Shown piece after piece: positions 48,696-60,713 of a stretch of 64,000 nucleotides of DNA. Numbering within the stretch: position 1 is the stretch's first letter; every line of letters begins with the position of its first letter. The position numbers and the translations under genes are program-made. The DNA comes from Aphrophora alni (taxonomy: Eukaryota > Arthropoda > Insecta > Hemiptera > Aphrophoridae). The stretch spans positions 15,146,954 through 15,210,953 of the forward strand of contig OY740771.1 in NCBI GenBank assembly GCA_963513935.1, in the 5' to 3' direction. The notes below the pieces were generated by a model, which was given only the letters and a program-made list of their open reading frames with translations, had not been told where the DNA came from and did no database searches.

Positions 48696-50806
48696 GTAAA
48701 TATCATAAAATGTCATATAGATAAGTTTCTTTATTAAAAATACATAATTGATTAAAACTTTATTTTTCTTTTTTATTAAAATTCTTATAGTTAGTTGAAA
48801 CTCATTGGTAAAAATAACTAAAAAATAATATTTATAAGATAGAAAAAACATGATAATACAGCTGAAAACAAGTCTGGTATTATTAAAAAATACACATTGC
48901 CTTTCTTTATAAAATGAGTTTGGAACAACTAAAAATAAAAACGACACATTTAAACCATAAAATGAATTTTAAAAACAACCCTTGATAAATTTATGATATA
49001 ATACGAATGTAATAATCGAAAAGAATTTGTTTTGCACTAATCATAATTTAAATATTATATTACGCCATCATATTTCCTACATTTAATAATTTGTTTAATT
49101 TAAACACTAACGTAGTAAATAATAAATGGTTTGGAGAAAATAAATAAAGTAAATATTAGAATAATAATAAATTAAAATATTCCATACAAGTAAATGATAA
49201 AGTATATTGTACACGTAATATTAATAATAATATTTATACGTAAACGTAATGATAATGCATAATATTTAAGTATATTTTAAATAATATAAACTAATATTCG
49301 ACGTAAATATTTGACGTAATATTCTTAGGCGTAATTTTTTGGTGAAATACATAGTCTTATTCTTAAGGAGTTTTAACGAAACGTGTATATAGTATTGAAG
49401 AAGTAAATAAGTTTTAATAGTTAAAAAAATGTTTTAAAACCATTAAATAGTTTCATTTTTACCACATAATAATTTTTAGTACAATTATTCGATTTTAAAA
49501 CAAATACAATATTTTCTTACGCGATATTAAACTAAATAAAAACAATCTTATTAATTTATTATCTTTATTAAATTTTATTATTATCAAGTGACTTTTTTAC
49601 AAAATGACGTTTATTAATGCAAATTATTTATATCTAATAATAATTGTAAACTCACATTGTCAAGCATTTATAGATAATTAAGCAAATATATACTATAATA
49701 TTAAAATTGCACTAAAATTATAAATTGATAATATTTTCATATTAATAGACTAGTCTATCTGAAGTTATAAAAGTATTATATATTTTATTAAATTATATGT
49801 AGCATTATTTTAATTTAATTAAGCAACTCACAAAAATGTACTTTAATCTGTACAATTATCGAAAGATTTATTTAATAAAATAATGTAATTACATTTGGTT
49901 ACACCCGTCGAATTCTACAAAATGTAAAAAATCTACTGTCAAATATTCGGTTTATATAAGTTATATTTGTTGAATTTATATCAATGATTAAAATCATAAC
50001 GTTTTGTATTCTTCTTTATGTGTATGCACAGAATGTATTCACGACGAGAACATGCGCAGTGAAGATTGAACCCTAATTATGAGCTTTACTTTCCATCCAC
50101 ACAGCTCTGCTCTCGTTCTTTTTACTCTCTTCCAGTTCGCTTTCTCTCGGAAATCACGAGCTTTGTTTGAGATTAGATCGGACAATAACTTATATATTTG
50201 ACGTGCTGGCAAAGCCATTTGCATTCTTCAATTTAAATTAATTTAATTTTAATAAATTTGTATTGAGAGTACAGTGTTGCAGAGTAAAATGAATTTTAAA
50301 ATTGCGAGCACACAACGTAAAAAAAATATATTTCTCTTGTATTGTTTCCCTTTTTCTTATATAATATATTATCCGATTTTTTTTATTGTTTTTCTAATCT
50401 TTTTAATATATTATAACGTATATAAAACCAAACTGAATGCATAATAAATTTAAAATAACATATTTTGGCTCAATTTTTATTAGTTGACCGGAATCGTGTA
50501 GGGAACGTAAATTATGTGGCTGTGATTTAACAGCGGGTTTTGCTATAAAATATGTCTGATGAACTCTATCGGAATAAAGCTTTCGTTCTGAACAGAGATT
50601 GTAGGTAGTATAAACCATAATACTATAATTATTGCAGTCTGAAATTATTATAATAGTACATACTGTCGTTTTATAATAACGTATTATTATATAAACATAA
50701 TAACTTTCGTAAATTAACCTCGCCTAGGTTCTGCGACTGTTTGATTTATTTTTTATATTCATGCTTGTGAGATTTTGTCTTAACGTTTTTTTTTTTTTTT
50801 TTACAG
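48696..50806 (+). other. Phase-1 intron of the Snail-family gene
   Basis: The intron runs GT (48696-48697) to AG (50805-50806), 2111 bp, with a T-rich run of about 18 bases just before the acceptor. It is very AT-rich, except for GC-balanced islands at 50025-50225 and about 50475-50600. Joining the flanking exons gives one continuous frame of 430 codons including stop, which confirms the boundaries. Minus-strand frames inside it (48666-48947, 50039-50224, 50403-50618) are not credible genes. Confidence 0.9.
50025..50225. promoter_or_regulatory. GC-balanced intronic island, candidate enhancer
   Basis: About 200 bp with near-balanced composition, pyrimidine-rich segments (CTCTCTTCCAGTTCGCTTTC) and several CpGs, inside an intron that is otherwise almost pure A/T. 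Intronic islands of this kind in developmental regulators are often conserved enhancers. No transcription-factor signature is decisive. Confidence 0.3.
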
Positions 50807-51963
50807 ATGTTGTTGATGATAATTCTGAACCTGAGAACCTCAGCACCAAACCAGAAGATCTCAGTCTGAGCTGTAAAACACCATCACCAGCAGTTGCTCT
50901 CATCACCGGAAAGAAGTCACCAGTCGTTGAAAGAAACGTCATTCAGCCTACACCTGTTCTGCTACATCATCCGATTTTGCAAACGTCTCACCATCACGGT
51001 CATCACTTCCTTAGCAAATCAGGAGGTCCCTTAGAACCTTTAAACCTTAATACTCCTGCTGAGCATCCTTACAGACCGACATCTCCCTCAGCATGGTCGA
51101 GACTTCCTCCACATTATCCATCTCATTATATTTACCCTTACCCTCCGCCTACAGAAGTTTACCAACACTACTACCCCGCTCGAAGTCCTCCGGAGCAACA
51201 AATGTCACCATACAGACCTGCGCCGCGAGATTCACCACCTCATCATGGATTCCGCCCCCATATTCCTACATTACCTAAACTTTTCATGCCATACCAGACT
51301 TCCGATCACTGCGGACTTTCACCAACTTCTTCGACTTCATCAATCTCACATAGTTTATTTCATGGAACTTCCCCACCACCACCAACACCTGAAGATCTTT
51401 CTTCACCAGGAAGTGTAGCGAGCAGCGGTGGTTCCAGTACTGGAAGCGTTGGCTACGGTAAGAAAAGAGCGAAGGAAGGATCAACACCACGATATCAGTG
51501 TCCTTTCTGTTCCAAATCATACTCAACCTACTCGGGACTTTCAAAACACCAACAGTTCCACTGCGCAGCGAACGAAGACTCAACCGCAAAGAAGACATTC
51601 AGTTGTAAATATTGCGAAAAGGTTTACGTCTCGTTAGGCGCGCTGAAGATGCACATCAGAACGCACACGCTTCCTTGTAAGTGCGTTCTATGCGGGAAAG
51701 CTTTCTCAAGACCATGGCTTCTTCAAGGACACATAAGGACGCACACGGGAGAAAAACCATTCTCGTGTCCACTTTGTAACAGAGCTTTCGCTGACCGATC
51801 TAATCTAAGAGCCCATCTTCAGACACATTCGGACGTCAAGAAGTACTCGTGTACAACGTGTAGTAAGACTTTCTCCAGGATGTCTTTGTTATCGAAACAT
51901 TGTGATGGAGGCTGTCCTGGGATTGGAGGACATCCGACAGAAGATTTGAACTTATATCAGTAA
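50807..51963 (+). CDS. esg: Snail-family zinc-finger repressor (escargot/snail type), coding exon 2
   Basis: Encodes residues 45-429 of a nuclear sequence-specific repressor that, in this family, binds CAGGTG E-boxes and controls cell fate and epithelial state. Residues 53-59 (PENLSTK) and 60-66 (PEDLSLS) are tandem CtBP-binding-type motifs; a third, PEDLS, is at 239-243. PLNLN is at 122-126. Residues 70-265 are rich in Pro, His, Tyr and Ser and probably disordered. Five zinc fingers follow: ZF1 C276/C279/H292/H296; ZF2 C311/C314/H327/H331; ZF3 C337/C340/H353/H357; ZF4 C365/C368/H381/H385; ZF5 C393/C396/H409/C414, the usual C2HC last finger. Segments such as [39 protein letters not shown] and [10 protein letters not shown] are near-invariant in the family. 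All ligands are intact. The C-terminal GGCPGIGG recalls Escargot, but sna/esg/wor orthology cannot be settled without a tree. It is not Scratch, because the NYSxCPLKKRP box is present. Confidence 0.95.
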
Positions 51964-52850
51964 TTTAAATGTTTTTATCCTTCTATAAGCTATCAAAACA
52001 ATGCAGAGATCCCACCTAGTGTTCACAAGCACAACTTAAATTCTATTTTATCCCTTAGCAATACGACGCAATGTTTCTACATTCCCTTTTTTCAGACAAT
52101 TTAACTATTTATTTGAAAATAAAATAAGTTCCCCATTAGTTTTAACTTAACAAAGTGTTTGAGACTGTAAAAAAGAAAATTTAATATATTTATAGAAATT
52201 ATATTTGGCCTAAGTCAACACGTATATAATAATATATTTTTTGTTTTGTAGAGTCGAGCTGGATCGTTGTGTTAAACACTTGTTTGTCTTTAGAGACTAT
52301 AATCTTTCCCCGAGTCATATTTAGGTTTAAATGAGAATGGCTATTTATAGGTTTTAAATTAACGTATTTATAATTGTTGTACATATTAATAGTAAGTATG
52401 TGCCTTGTTTTAAAGACTGATCAATGAAAGTGTTCTTGCATTTCTAGATTTAAGATTTTATTACCAACAAATTCTATTTTTCATTTTTATAGCCGATACT
52501 GCCTTGTTTAGAAAAATATTTCTTTTTTAATTATATATTACCATTTTTATTTATCATGTTTTTATAAAAAAGTTTGTGCCATAGGTTTTTCACATATTTT
52601 CTAACTGTACAATTTTTAGAATCTCTTTTAGCCATTCTGAAAGCTAGTCACGTTAAAGGCAGATAATGATTGCCTTTGTATTTTAAATATATATATATAT
52701 TTTTTATATGTACAATTTTAAGAAATATTGTAAATAGTTTTTTAAAGTGCCTTAGTATTGTATTTATATTATTCTGTTCCTTGGATAAAATATATTTTAC
52801 ATTTTATAAAGTTTTATACATTCGTAATAAATGATATTGTTTTATGTATG
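51964..52850 (+). other. 3'UTR of the Snail-family gene
   Basis: AT-rich sequence after the TAA at 51961-51963. AATAAA at 52826-52831 is followed within 30 bases by a T/G-rich segment (TGTTTTATGTATG, CAGTTGTTTG), so cleavage near 52850 is likely. An earlier AATAAA at 52118-52123 could give a shorter transcript. No competing gene is seen. Confidence 0.6.
52826..52831 (+). terminator. Likely polyadenylation signal
   Basis: A canonical AATAAA with a downstream GT-rich element, about 860 bases after the stop codon. Confidence 0.6.
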
Positions 52851-53745
52851 CAGTTGTTTGATTCGTTCTCCTATTTCAAAACGATATATTAATAAAACAT
52901 ATTAAGATATCTTGCAATTTATGTAGTTATATTTTTTAAATTAATATAAGCAGGATAACATTTTTTTAATCAGACACTAAATCTAAAAACAAAACACTTA
53001 AAAAAAACTGTATATTGTAATGTTGAATTTACGCTGATTTATCTTAAATATTTTCACAATTTATTATATTTAACTATACTTTATGACGTAGAATAATTTT
53101 AATTCAGAATATCTATTTAAATAATTTAAATTCTGCAACAAGTAAAACTTTGCTATTAACAATAAATAAATAATATTATTTATATGTAAGAATAAATATC
53201 TTTTTTTTTTTCGTTTTTTATTAAGGTGATTGTAATTAATTTAAATTAAAAGAAAACACATGGTACTTCTTACCCAACCGTGCGTTAAAGTTTCCAAACA
53301 TAATATGGTATGTCTATATCTAGTTATGTAATATAATTTATATTTTTTATAATATTTGTTCACAAAAATTGTTTTTTCAACTTTTCTTTTATGAGTTGGA
53401 TAAATTGATAATGACATAAACGGTACGCTAACGAAAACAATCAAGGGGAGTTATTACAAAATATTACAGGATAACAATTTGAAAGTAAAAAATGAAAATT
53501 TATTTGTACCCATATTTAAAGAACATTTTACAAGTTACATTTTCAACATTTCTAGAATGTTTGAACAATGGTAGCGTAAAAAAAACGTAAAAAAAATATT
53601 AATTACTAAATCAACAAAGTTAAATTAATATTTTTCATCTGGAAGTAAGTGTCTCTCGTTTTTTTAGCAATGATCCAATTATAATAAATATCACATGATT
53701 TGAATAAAAAAATATAAAAGTAATATAGGCTACACTTTTGAAATA
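52851..53745. other. Intergenic, nothing recognised
   Basis: AT-rich. The minus-strand frame 53241-53444 is unrecognised. Confidence 0.35.
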
Positions 53746-54548
53746 CAGGTTGTTTCAGCAAAGATATTTTAAAAATTGAGAGGTGAAAGGCAAAATAAAA
53801 TGCATTTAAACTTTAATGAAAAATGTTTAGATTTACGAAAATTCTCCGTCTATAGGCTACCTGTCAATAATTTTCACAAAAATAATATAATTCAGGACGT
53901 AAGATATATACTTCAAATTTTACACACATGTGTATTTTATCATATTTCATTAATGTATTCACACTATTTCAGTCTTTTCATGGTGTAGTTGTTTTACAAA
54001 AATGTTATCAAATTCTATAAAAACTGTTAGTTTTCGAAATATTTACAAGACTGCACAAGTTTACAGAAATTCAAGAAGAATCTAAAGATAAATTTTTGGT
54101 TATAATTTGGAATGGCCTATATTTTAATATTTTTTACACTCATTACATCTACACTTCGCAAATTACAACATATTAAACCACTATATATTTGAAGTGGCCT
54201 ACATCTTGAAATAGTTGTGTATAGGCCTATTAGTTTTGTATACACTAATAGAAATTTATATATAAACTAGTTTTGATTCGACAAGAAATTGTATGAAAAT
54301 GATGAAAATAAATTCTTGGTGTTTGGTACACTTGCAAAACGTAACATACAAAATACGTATACTAAATTTGAACTCAATAGGTCTACTATTTCAGCAGTTT
54401 TTTTTTTGATAAAAAAAAACAAAACAAAATGGTGGATAGACGGGAAATGAAGAGGAATTCAACTATAAAACTATGTGACATATTTGAATGCTTTTGATGT
54501 ATTTAATCCAAAAATGAATAGCTAGTCCACCTTTTTCGTTAAACCCTG
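53746..54548. mobile_element. TA-flanked MITE-like element, CAGGTT/AACCCTG ends
   Basis: The left end is TA followed by CAGGTTGTTTCAGC (53744-53759). The right end is TTAAACCCTG followed by TA (54540-54550). The termini are short inverted repeats (CAGG.TT...AA.CCTG) flanked by the TA duplication typical of Tc1/mariner-type insertion. The inside has no transposase; AAAATGGTGGATAGACGGGA near 54426 is of the same wording as in the 20033 family. Confidence 0.6.
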
Positions 54549-54934
54549 TATTTTTATACAATAATTATAAATTATTTTGGTAGCATATTTTGTGAACGAA
54601 CATATTTTTTATTAATTATATTTATTTTTAAACGTTATTTTAAACGTTCTAAATTACCATATAACAATATTTTTTTTGTATATTTGTATATGACTGTGAT
54701 GACACAACAATAATTATATAAAGTTTATTTTTATTTATTATTAAAAAAAAGGGATGAAATAAAGCTAATATAGAATTTTTCGGATTTTTATGACATATTT
54801 TTTTAAAACAAAAATACTAATTAGAGGAGAAATGTAATGCAATAATTAATTATAAATAAAAAGTAATAGTTAAATCGATATCCAGATTAGATCCAGTGTA
54901 AATCTGAAAAAACTGTAATATATAGATTCGATGC
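54549..54934. other. Intergenic, nothing recognised
   Basis: AT-rich, no feature seen. Confidence 0.3.
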
Positions 54935-55160
54935 GTTTAAAGGCAGAAGACCTCTCAGTCTTTCAAAGAAAGGGAAAAAGAACATAAAATAAAGACGCCT
55001 AGTCCTCGAATGTTCTTCAAGGTTCGTCTCGGAAAAGAACATTAATTGGTCAAAAGAGACCTGACAGGAAATATGGAAGGAAAGTTTCTATTCCAAGACT
55101 ACATGAAAAAGGTGTACATCTTGCAAGGTTGCCTCGGGATTGCCAAGTATCTACCTGAAG
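54935..55160 (+). repeat. Dispersed repeat, copy 2 (paired with 43035-43210)
   Basis: Diverged direct copy of the 43035 unit, sharing AAAAGAGACCTGA and CCAAGACTA..TGAAAAAGG. This copy is longer, with an extra ~60 bp near 54985-55040. Confidence 0.65.
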
Positions 55161-55754
55161 GATGTTCGATGCAAATGGTTTGGAGTAAATACCAAATTGT
55201 TCTATACATATTTTAGAATTACTAATAGAGTTAAACCTTATTTGATATCACACAAGTAATCGTCAACTTATTTAAATGTTCAATTTTAAATTTAACTAGA
55301 CTGAATTCAGTAGCATATTGATCACAATTTTGTTTTTCTAAAATTATAGTTGTTAAGAAAACGTGTTAAATTTCATGTGAGTAAATTTTTTTTAGAGCAA
55401 GTAAACAAAATCCCGCCTTTGAAATCACACAAATAAAACAGAGCAAAAGTGTGTGCGTTTGACTGGGCAATGCCAGGTGTGGCTGTACTTAGACAAGCAC
55501 TTAACTCAGGGTTGGTTGTGATTGATATTGTAACTTAGAAAAAAAGAAGAAAAAAAGTTCTTTTGTGTATTCATTGATGAATTACTGTAAGAATATAAAT
55601 GGTGTCGCAAAAGTACGTAAACCTATTTGTTTGGAGTACAGAATCGTCTGTTTATTTCTTTATCATTGGTAGATTTACTTTTAGAAAAAACTGTTCAATT
55701 TTAAAGTTGTTACAATTTAATTTTTTAAATACCATGGTTTTTCTTTTTTGAAAG
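55161..55754. other. Intergenic, nothing recognised
   Basis: No supported feature. Confidence 0.3.
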
Positions 55755-55895
55755 TAGAAAAACCATGTCACTTTTGTTACTACAGTTGTTTCATGTCAAC
55801 ATGTGTCATCTTCAGGCAAAAGCGTTCAAACTATGCCTGAAGATGCCTCTCGTTGATGTGAAACAGCTGTAGTAACAAAAAACGACAGAACTACT
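55755..55895. mobile_element. Foldback element, ~60 bp arms
   Basis: The left arm (55755-55817) reads GTAGAAAAACCATGTCAC, TTTTGTTACTACAGTTGTTT, CATGTCAAC ... CATCTTCAGGCA. The right arm (55834-55895) reads TGCCTGAAGATG ... GTTGATGTGAAACAGCTGTA GTAACAAAAA, its reverse complement with about ten mismatches. The loop is about 16 bp, so the whole forms a long hairpin. Confidence 0.8.
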
Positions 55896-57519
55896 TTTTT
55901 ACGAAGAAAAAACAATGTATTAAAAAAATAGTAATTAAACATAGTGTTTCAATAAGGTTATAATGCAAACAACTTATTGTTGTAATGTTTAACAGCCTGT
56001 CTGTCGTCTGAAATCCTCTACAGACCAAACGGGTGGACCGATTTTAATTTGTTTCCTATGTGGGAATATTTTAGTCACATATCGAGACTTTTTAATATTT
56101 ATTCTTATAAGGTAAATTTTGGAGATAGCTTCGAAAAGAATAAAATACCAAATTACGATTTCTCCAAACCGGATCTAATAATTTTGATGAAATTTATCTC
56201 AATCTTACCGCTTCTCACCCAAACAAAACGTCACCTTTTTTGTGATTTATCGTTTAAAAACCATAAAAATCGGTAATGGGAAGGGGGGTTATAAAATACG
56301 CATTTTTTTTCAGGTTCGACTCTATTTCTTTTAAAGTTTAGCGATCTGTGAAATCGCAAGTATTCTTTATGCAATTGTTTAGAAGGAAGAAGAAAAAAAA
56401 GTAACTTAAGTACACTTATTAAAATAAGTTATTTATAATAAATATATGTTTATGGCAATAGCTAAGCAAGTTACCCGTATTTCAGACGGTGTTCATGGTT
56501 ATTTCACTTTTTCATCGACAACTAGAAAACTTACGCTTTTGGTACAATTAAGTAAGGTTCATTTTATTTGTTGTTCGGAATGATTAAGTGAGAAAGTTAG
56601 TGCATAATTGTTTTTACACCATTTATTCATTTCCACATTTTACCTCTTGAAAATTACCAATAGTTTTTTTACCACCAATATTTGATCAAATTTTTATCCC
56701 ATGTTTTCATCTTTCACTGTACCCCAAATATATTGAATTAAAAAAATAAATAACAACGCCAAAGGTAGGCTAATGCTCGCAAACGAAATTAAAACAAACT
56801 CGGCAAAATCGTAGTGAACAGCAAGAATGTCAGACCAAACAGTTTGTTATTATATCGTAAACAGACGGTTAAATCTCAGATTTAAAACTAATCAACTATA
56901 ATTTCGATTTATCGAAGATTATAATTCGTTCTTACAACCTGTATACCACGCGGCACGAGAAGCAAGTGAATTTGTAAAGTATCGGAACCAGTTGTTTTGC
57001 ATGACCTTGGGACAGTCCACAGTTGCGTTCGTAACTCCGGGATTCTATTGAATCATTCATCTTGACTTTATGTAGGTCATCTTTAGGTTGTTTTCATTGA
57101 ATACGTAAATTGAACACACATATAACATTACGTTCAATTGTAACTGAAAAAATTGTAGCTGATTCTAAAAGACAATGTCGCATTCGTAGTGTGTATACAA
57201 AGGCACGAGAATAAATTGAACTGTCATCGCAATTTCAATCACCTCTGGGGCTCGTTTATAGTGAGTACGGGTGTATCAATCCCGAGGTAACCTAGTTGGA
57301 TCTACACACTTTTATCCAAATAGTTTTAAATTAATTATCTTTCTTTTAAATATCATGTCGGGTTTCTCTTGTCCAACTCTCTTTCTTTAACGTTTATGAA
57401 GGGCTATCTTTATTTTAATTCTTCTTTTCTTTTTTTAGGAAGACGATGATTTTAACTTTTTTGGGAGAATAATTAAGTACAGGACTGTTCAGTGAATTAT
57501 TTGTATTGACTCATAATAT
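55896..57519. other. Intergenic, dispersed-repeat wording
   Basis: ACAGACCAAACGGGTGGACC near 56021 and the following CGATTTTAATTTG are typical of a non-coding repeat type widespread in insect genomes. The frame 56049-56276 lies in it and is not a gene. Nothing else recognised. Confidence 0.35.
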
Positions 57520-58330
57520 TACGCGGATGTCTATCTGTAAGTCGCTAGCAGTCAACACAGACAAGACGATAAATCATATATATTTTAAACTTTTCATTTA
57601 TTGTCTTTGTATTTTCCCACATATAATAAAAATATAGGAGTATTTAAAAATTGACCTTGTTGTAGTTAAGTAGCAAAAACTATCGAGTTGATTATTTTTC
57701 TAATAAAACTTGAAGTTATTCTGGTTACGAATATTTATGTTTATTTGATGAAAAAATTAACATGTTCACGATATTTCAAATTTAAAGTATCAGATATGTC
57801 TTCCCCTTCTTACTTGAACACAACGAGACCTACAAATCTGATAAAATAGATTTAAAATGAAATTTCAGTGTGAAAACATTATTATAGTTTTGTGTATAAC
57901 GAATACAATTTAACTACAGAATGAAAAACTCTTAGCGTATGTTTTAAACGCAGGTTTTGTGAAATGCGAGATAAACCATTTCCTAGCTAATAAAAAATGG
58001 AAAGGGTTTTTATTGATTTCTCTTTATTAGGGTCCGTAGGTAGAACACTTTTCACGCGTATGTATGTCTGTCTATATGTTGCAACCCGTCTACACAGACA
58101 ACACGATTACATTTCTTTTCATTTCTATTCTATGCATTGCCCCACACAAAGGAAATATATATCGGTAAACAAAAATGATCTGGAGGATCGTTAAGGGAAA
58201 AAAAACTATCGAATTGAAAAAAATGTATTTTTGAAATATTACGTGTGGGGTATGAAATAAAACTGAAGTTATTCAGATTAAGAATATGTATGTTTATTTG
58301 ACGAAGAAATTAATATGCTACAGCTAGGCC
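57520..58330 (+). repeat. Direct repeat pair, ~540 bp apart
   Basis: Copy 1 (57525-57770) and copy 2 (58055-58330) share, in order: ATGTCT.TCTAT, CACAGACAA.ACGAT, TTTCAT.T, CCCACA, AAAACTATCGA.TTGA, AAAACT.GAAGTTATTC, AAGAATAT.TATGTTTATTTG and GA.GAA.AAATTAA. They are old copies of one non-coding unit. The frame 57997-58194 lies in copy 2 and is not a gene. Confidence 0.65.
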
Positions 58331-59166
58331 GTTTAAATGACTTCGATTTTTTGAAATATCTGTCTCTATATTGCCTACGGACCCGAAATCGTGTGTTTTT
58401 AGCACAGACATGACCCTTTTATTAGTCTTACAATTAATTGTCAGCAGGATTGTTGCTAGAACTCGTGCGACAAAATTCCACATGTCCGTTCAAGAATCAA
58501 AGACTCGACAGTTAAACTCCAGATACGTTCATTAAATTAAAAACACAGTTTCCAAACTAAAACCATCTATAACCATTTTTTAAATATAATAAACATCGAA
58601 AAAAAAACGCCCAAATATTCTGATAGAGATATTTCATGATATCAACAACTAGTAGAGTTAAATATAACTTGTAGAATTAATTATTAGTTGACGCCATTTT
58701 GTAACACGTTTACCACCCTTTCGCAACGATTAAAAGTTGTGGCAATAACACCGTGCTATGTTTTTGTCTGCCAGTAATTGATGCCTACAAGACAGTTGGT
58801 ATATTTCGCCATGTTACATATTTTTCTTTCTGTCAACGCTTTAAATATGGTCAAGTAGTCTTAGATTTGGATCTTTTATAATGACATCAGTCAAATAACA
58901 ATTTAACGGTATATTTTAAATTTTTGTTACTCCAAGCACTTAACATAAATTTAACTCATAAAATTCCTCTTTAAACGTGTGTTTTATAACATTATTACAC
59001 ATTATTATTATTTTTTTATTATTTAATTACAAAATGAACACTATTAATCTCTGGGTTCAAAAGTTCAATAGTTCGTAACTTCTACCTTTGCTTTTTTTTA
59101 CAACAATTTTGGGTGTACAAAATAAAATAGGCTTTTAAGAGGATACAAATTTTATCCAAGCAATTT

Positions 59167-59168
<2 letters not shown>
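58331..59168. other. Intergenic, nothing recognised
   Basis: No supported feature. Confidence 0.3.

Positions 59169-59212
<44 letters not shown>
59169..59212. repeat. (AT)n microsatellite
   Basis: About 22 uninterrupted AT units. Confidence 0.95.
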
Positions 59213-59214
<2 letters not shown>

Positions 59215-59344
59215 TAAAAACTAATAAAAAGTGTGTAGTGGGTGCATATGATAGAAAATTGATGACATTTTTATTTATTTTTTTTTTTAAATTTTAATTT
59301 TAATTTCATATTTCAAATGTTTATTAAATTTCTTTCCTTCGCAG

Positions 59345-59443
59345 GTTTCGGAATTATAACGGCCTTTAATGAATTTTGAGGGAGTTGGAATTTTCATCTG
59401 TAAATTTTGGCTGGATTTTATCTGGATGAATTTTGTCTGAAAG
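59345..59443 (+). other. Candidate non-coding exon
   Basis: A 99 bp segment is bounded by a strong acceptor (TTTCTTTCCTTCGCAG, ending 59344) and a strong donor (AAG followed by GTGAGT at 59444). Its composition is more G-rich than the flanks. All three frames contain stops, so it would be a UTR or long-noncoding-RNA exon. There is no transcript evidence, so this rests on splice-site shape alone. Confidence 0.3.
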
Positions 59444-59492
59444 GTGAGTTTACAATATTGTATCAATTCCTGAAGCGATAAATAAAGTTATA

Positions 59493-60711
59493 CAGTGTGA
59501 CTGTAAAGTCTTCCCCCCCCCTATTTTTTTATAAACTTAAATACTCTTCCACGATAGGTCTACTGAAGTTTTTTTTAATGATAATTTGAAATTTTTCACC
59601 TACCCTAAATAGGGAAGTTTTGTGGGAACATTTTCAAAATTTTCAAATAGGTACATACATCTTGTCATGTCAAATTAAATGGCATAAAAAGACAAAATTT
59701 ATGGTGGTGAAGAAATTTTTTTGGATAACACAACTATAACCAAAATTCCGCCATAAAATGTATTTGAGAATTTTAAACTACAAAATCACTAAATAATGTG
59801 AAATAAGATCATCAAACAATTTTTAAAATATTTGTTACAATGAACTGAATTTCACCTCTGCCTCATAAAAGTGGTACTTTTGGGCACATTCAAAATACCA
59901 AAAAAAAACGAACCACATCATGTGACATCAAATTAAATTACTTGTTAAGGCAAAACTAATGGCACCAACAAATTTCACTTTTAACATGATTTAGGCTAAA
60001 TGTTATAAACATAAATCAAAATGTGGATGACATTAAAACAAAATTGTATTGTATTTTCACATTAGTAAGAGAGTTATATTTTGTATTCGCAGTTGGTTTT
60101 GTGATTATTTAGATTAAGTGTTCAAACGATATGTAGCCTAACTCTCCTACTCACTGTAAAAATACAATATCATTTTTTGAAAATGTCATTCACATTTTGA
60201 AATAACATTTTTAATCAAGTTATAAGTGAAATTTGTTGGTGTCATTAGTTTAGCGTTATAAAGCAATTTCATTTGATGTGACATGACGTGGTTCTTTTTT
60301 TGTATTTTGAATGTGCCCAAAAGTATGTCTACCACGCTTTTGGGAGACAAGTAAAATTCGAATGTTTCGCTCAGATTAGTCTAGGGAACCATTAAAAACT
60401 GTTTAGCGTTCTTATTTCAGTTATTTAGCGATTTTATAATTAAATAGTCTCAAATATATTTTGCGACGCCATTTTGTAAGGATCCAAAAAATATTTCGTG
60501 AGTGCCATTAATTTTGTGTTTTTGTGCACATATAATTTGACAACTCACAAGATGCTTGTTCCAATTTGAATATTTTGACTACGCCCAAACATTTACCCAA
60601 ACTATCATAAAATAAACTTCATTTGACCTAGTTAACAGACCCATAAGGGTTTGGCTTTATTTAGGTTCATACAAAAGTTAAGTTGGGGGGGGGGGCTTAA
60701 CTAACACGCTG
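59493..60711. mobile_element. 1.2 kb full-length foldback element with TA duplication
   Basis: The element begins CAGTGTGACTGTAAAGTCTT after TA (59491-59492) and ends AACTAACACGCTG before TA (60712-60713). The left end carries a poly-C run (59513-59521) and the right end the matching poly-G run (60684-60695). The two halves pair along almost their whole length about a centre near 60110. For example ACTTTTGGGCACATTCAAAA (about 59876) pairs with TTTTGAATGTGCCCAAAAGT (about 60305), and CACCAACAAATTTCACTT pairs with AAGTGAAATTTGTTGGTG. The arms of ~600 bp are moderately diverged. It encodes nothing. The TA duplication points to mobilisation by a Tc1/mariner-type transposase. Confidence 0.85.
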
Positions 60712-60713
60712 TA

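Noticed and set aside
48666..48947. Minus-strand 93-codon frame across the exon 1/intron junction
   Set aside because: Low-complexity F/I/L/K-rich translation of AT-rich intron; overlaps real coding sequence.
50761..50806. ATG at 50761 as the start of the zinc-finger gene
   Set aside because: It lies in the intron. The 15 residues it adds are mostly Phe encoded by the acceptor's poly-T tract, and the AG at 50805-50806 joins in phase with exon 1.
51284..51598. Minus-strand 104-codon frame and other frames overlapping exon 2
   Set aside because: Shadows of the zinc-finger coding sequence in other phases.
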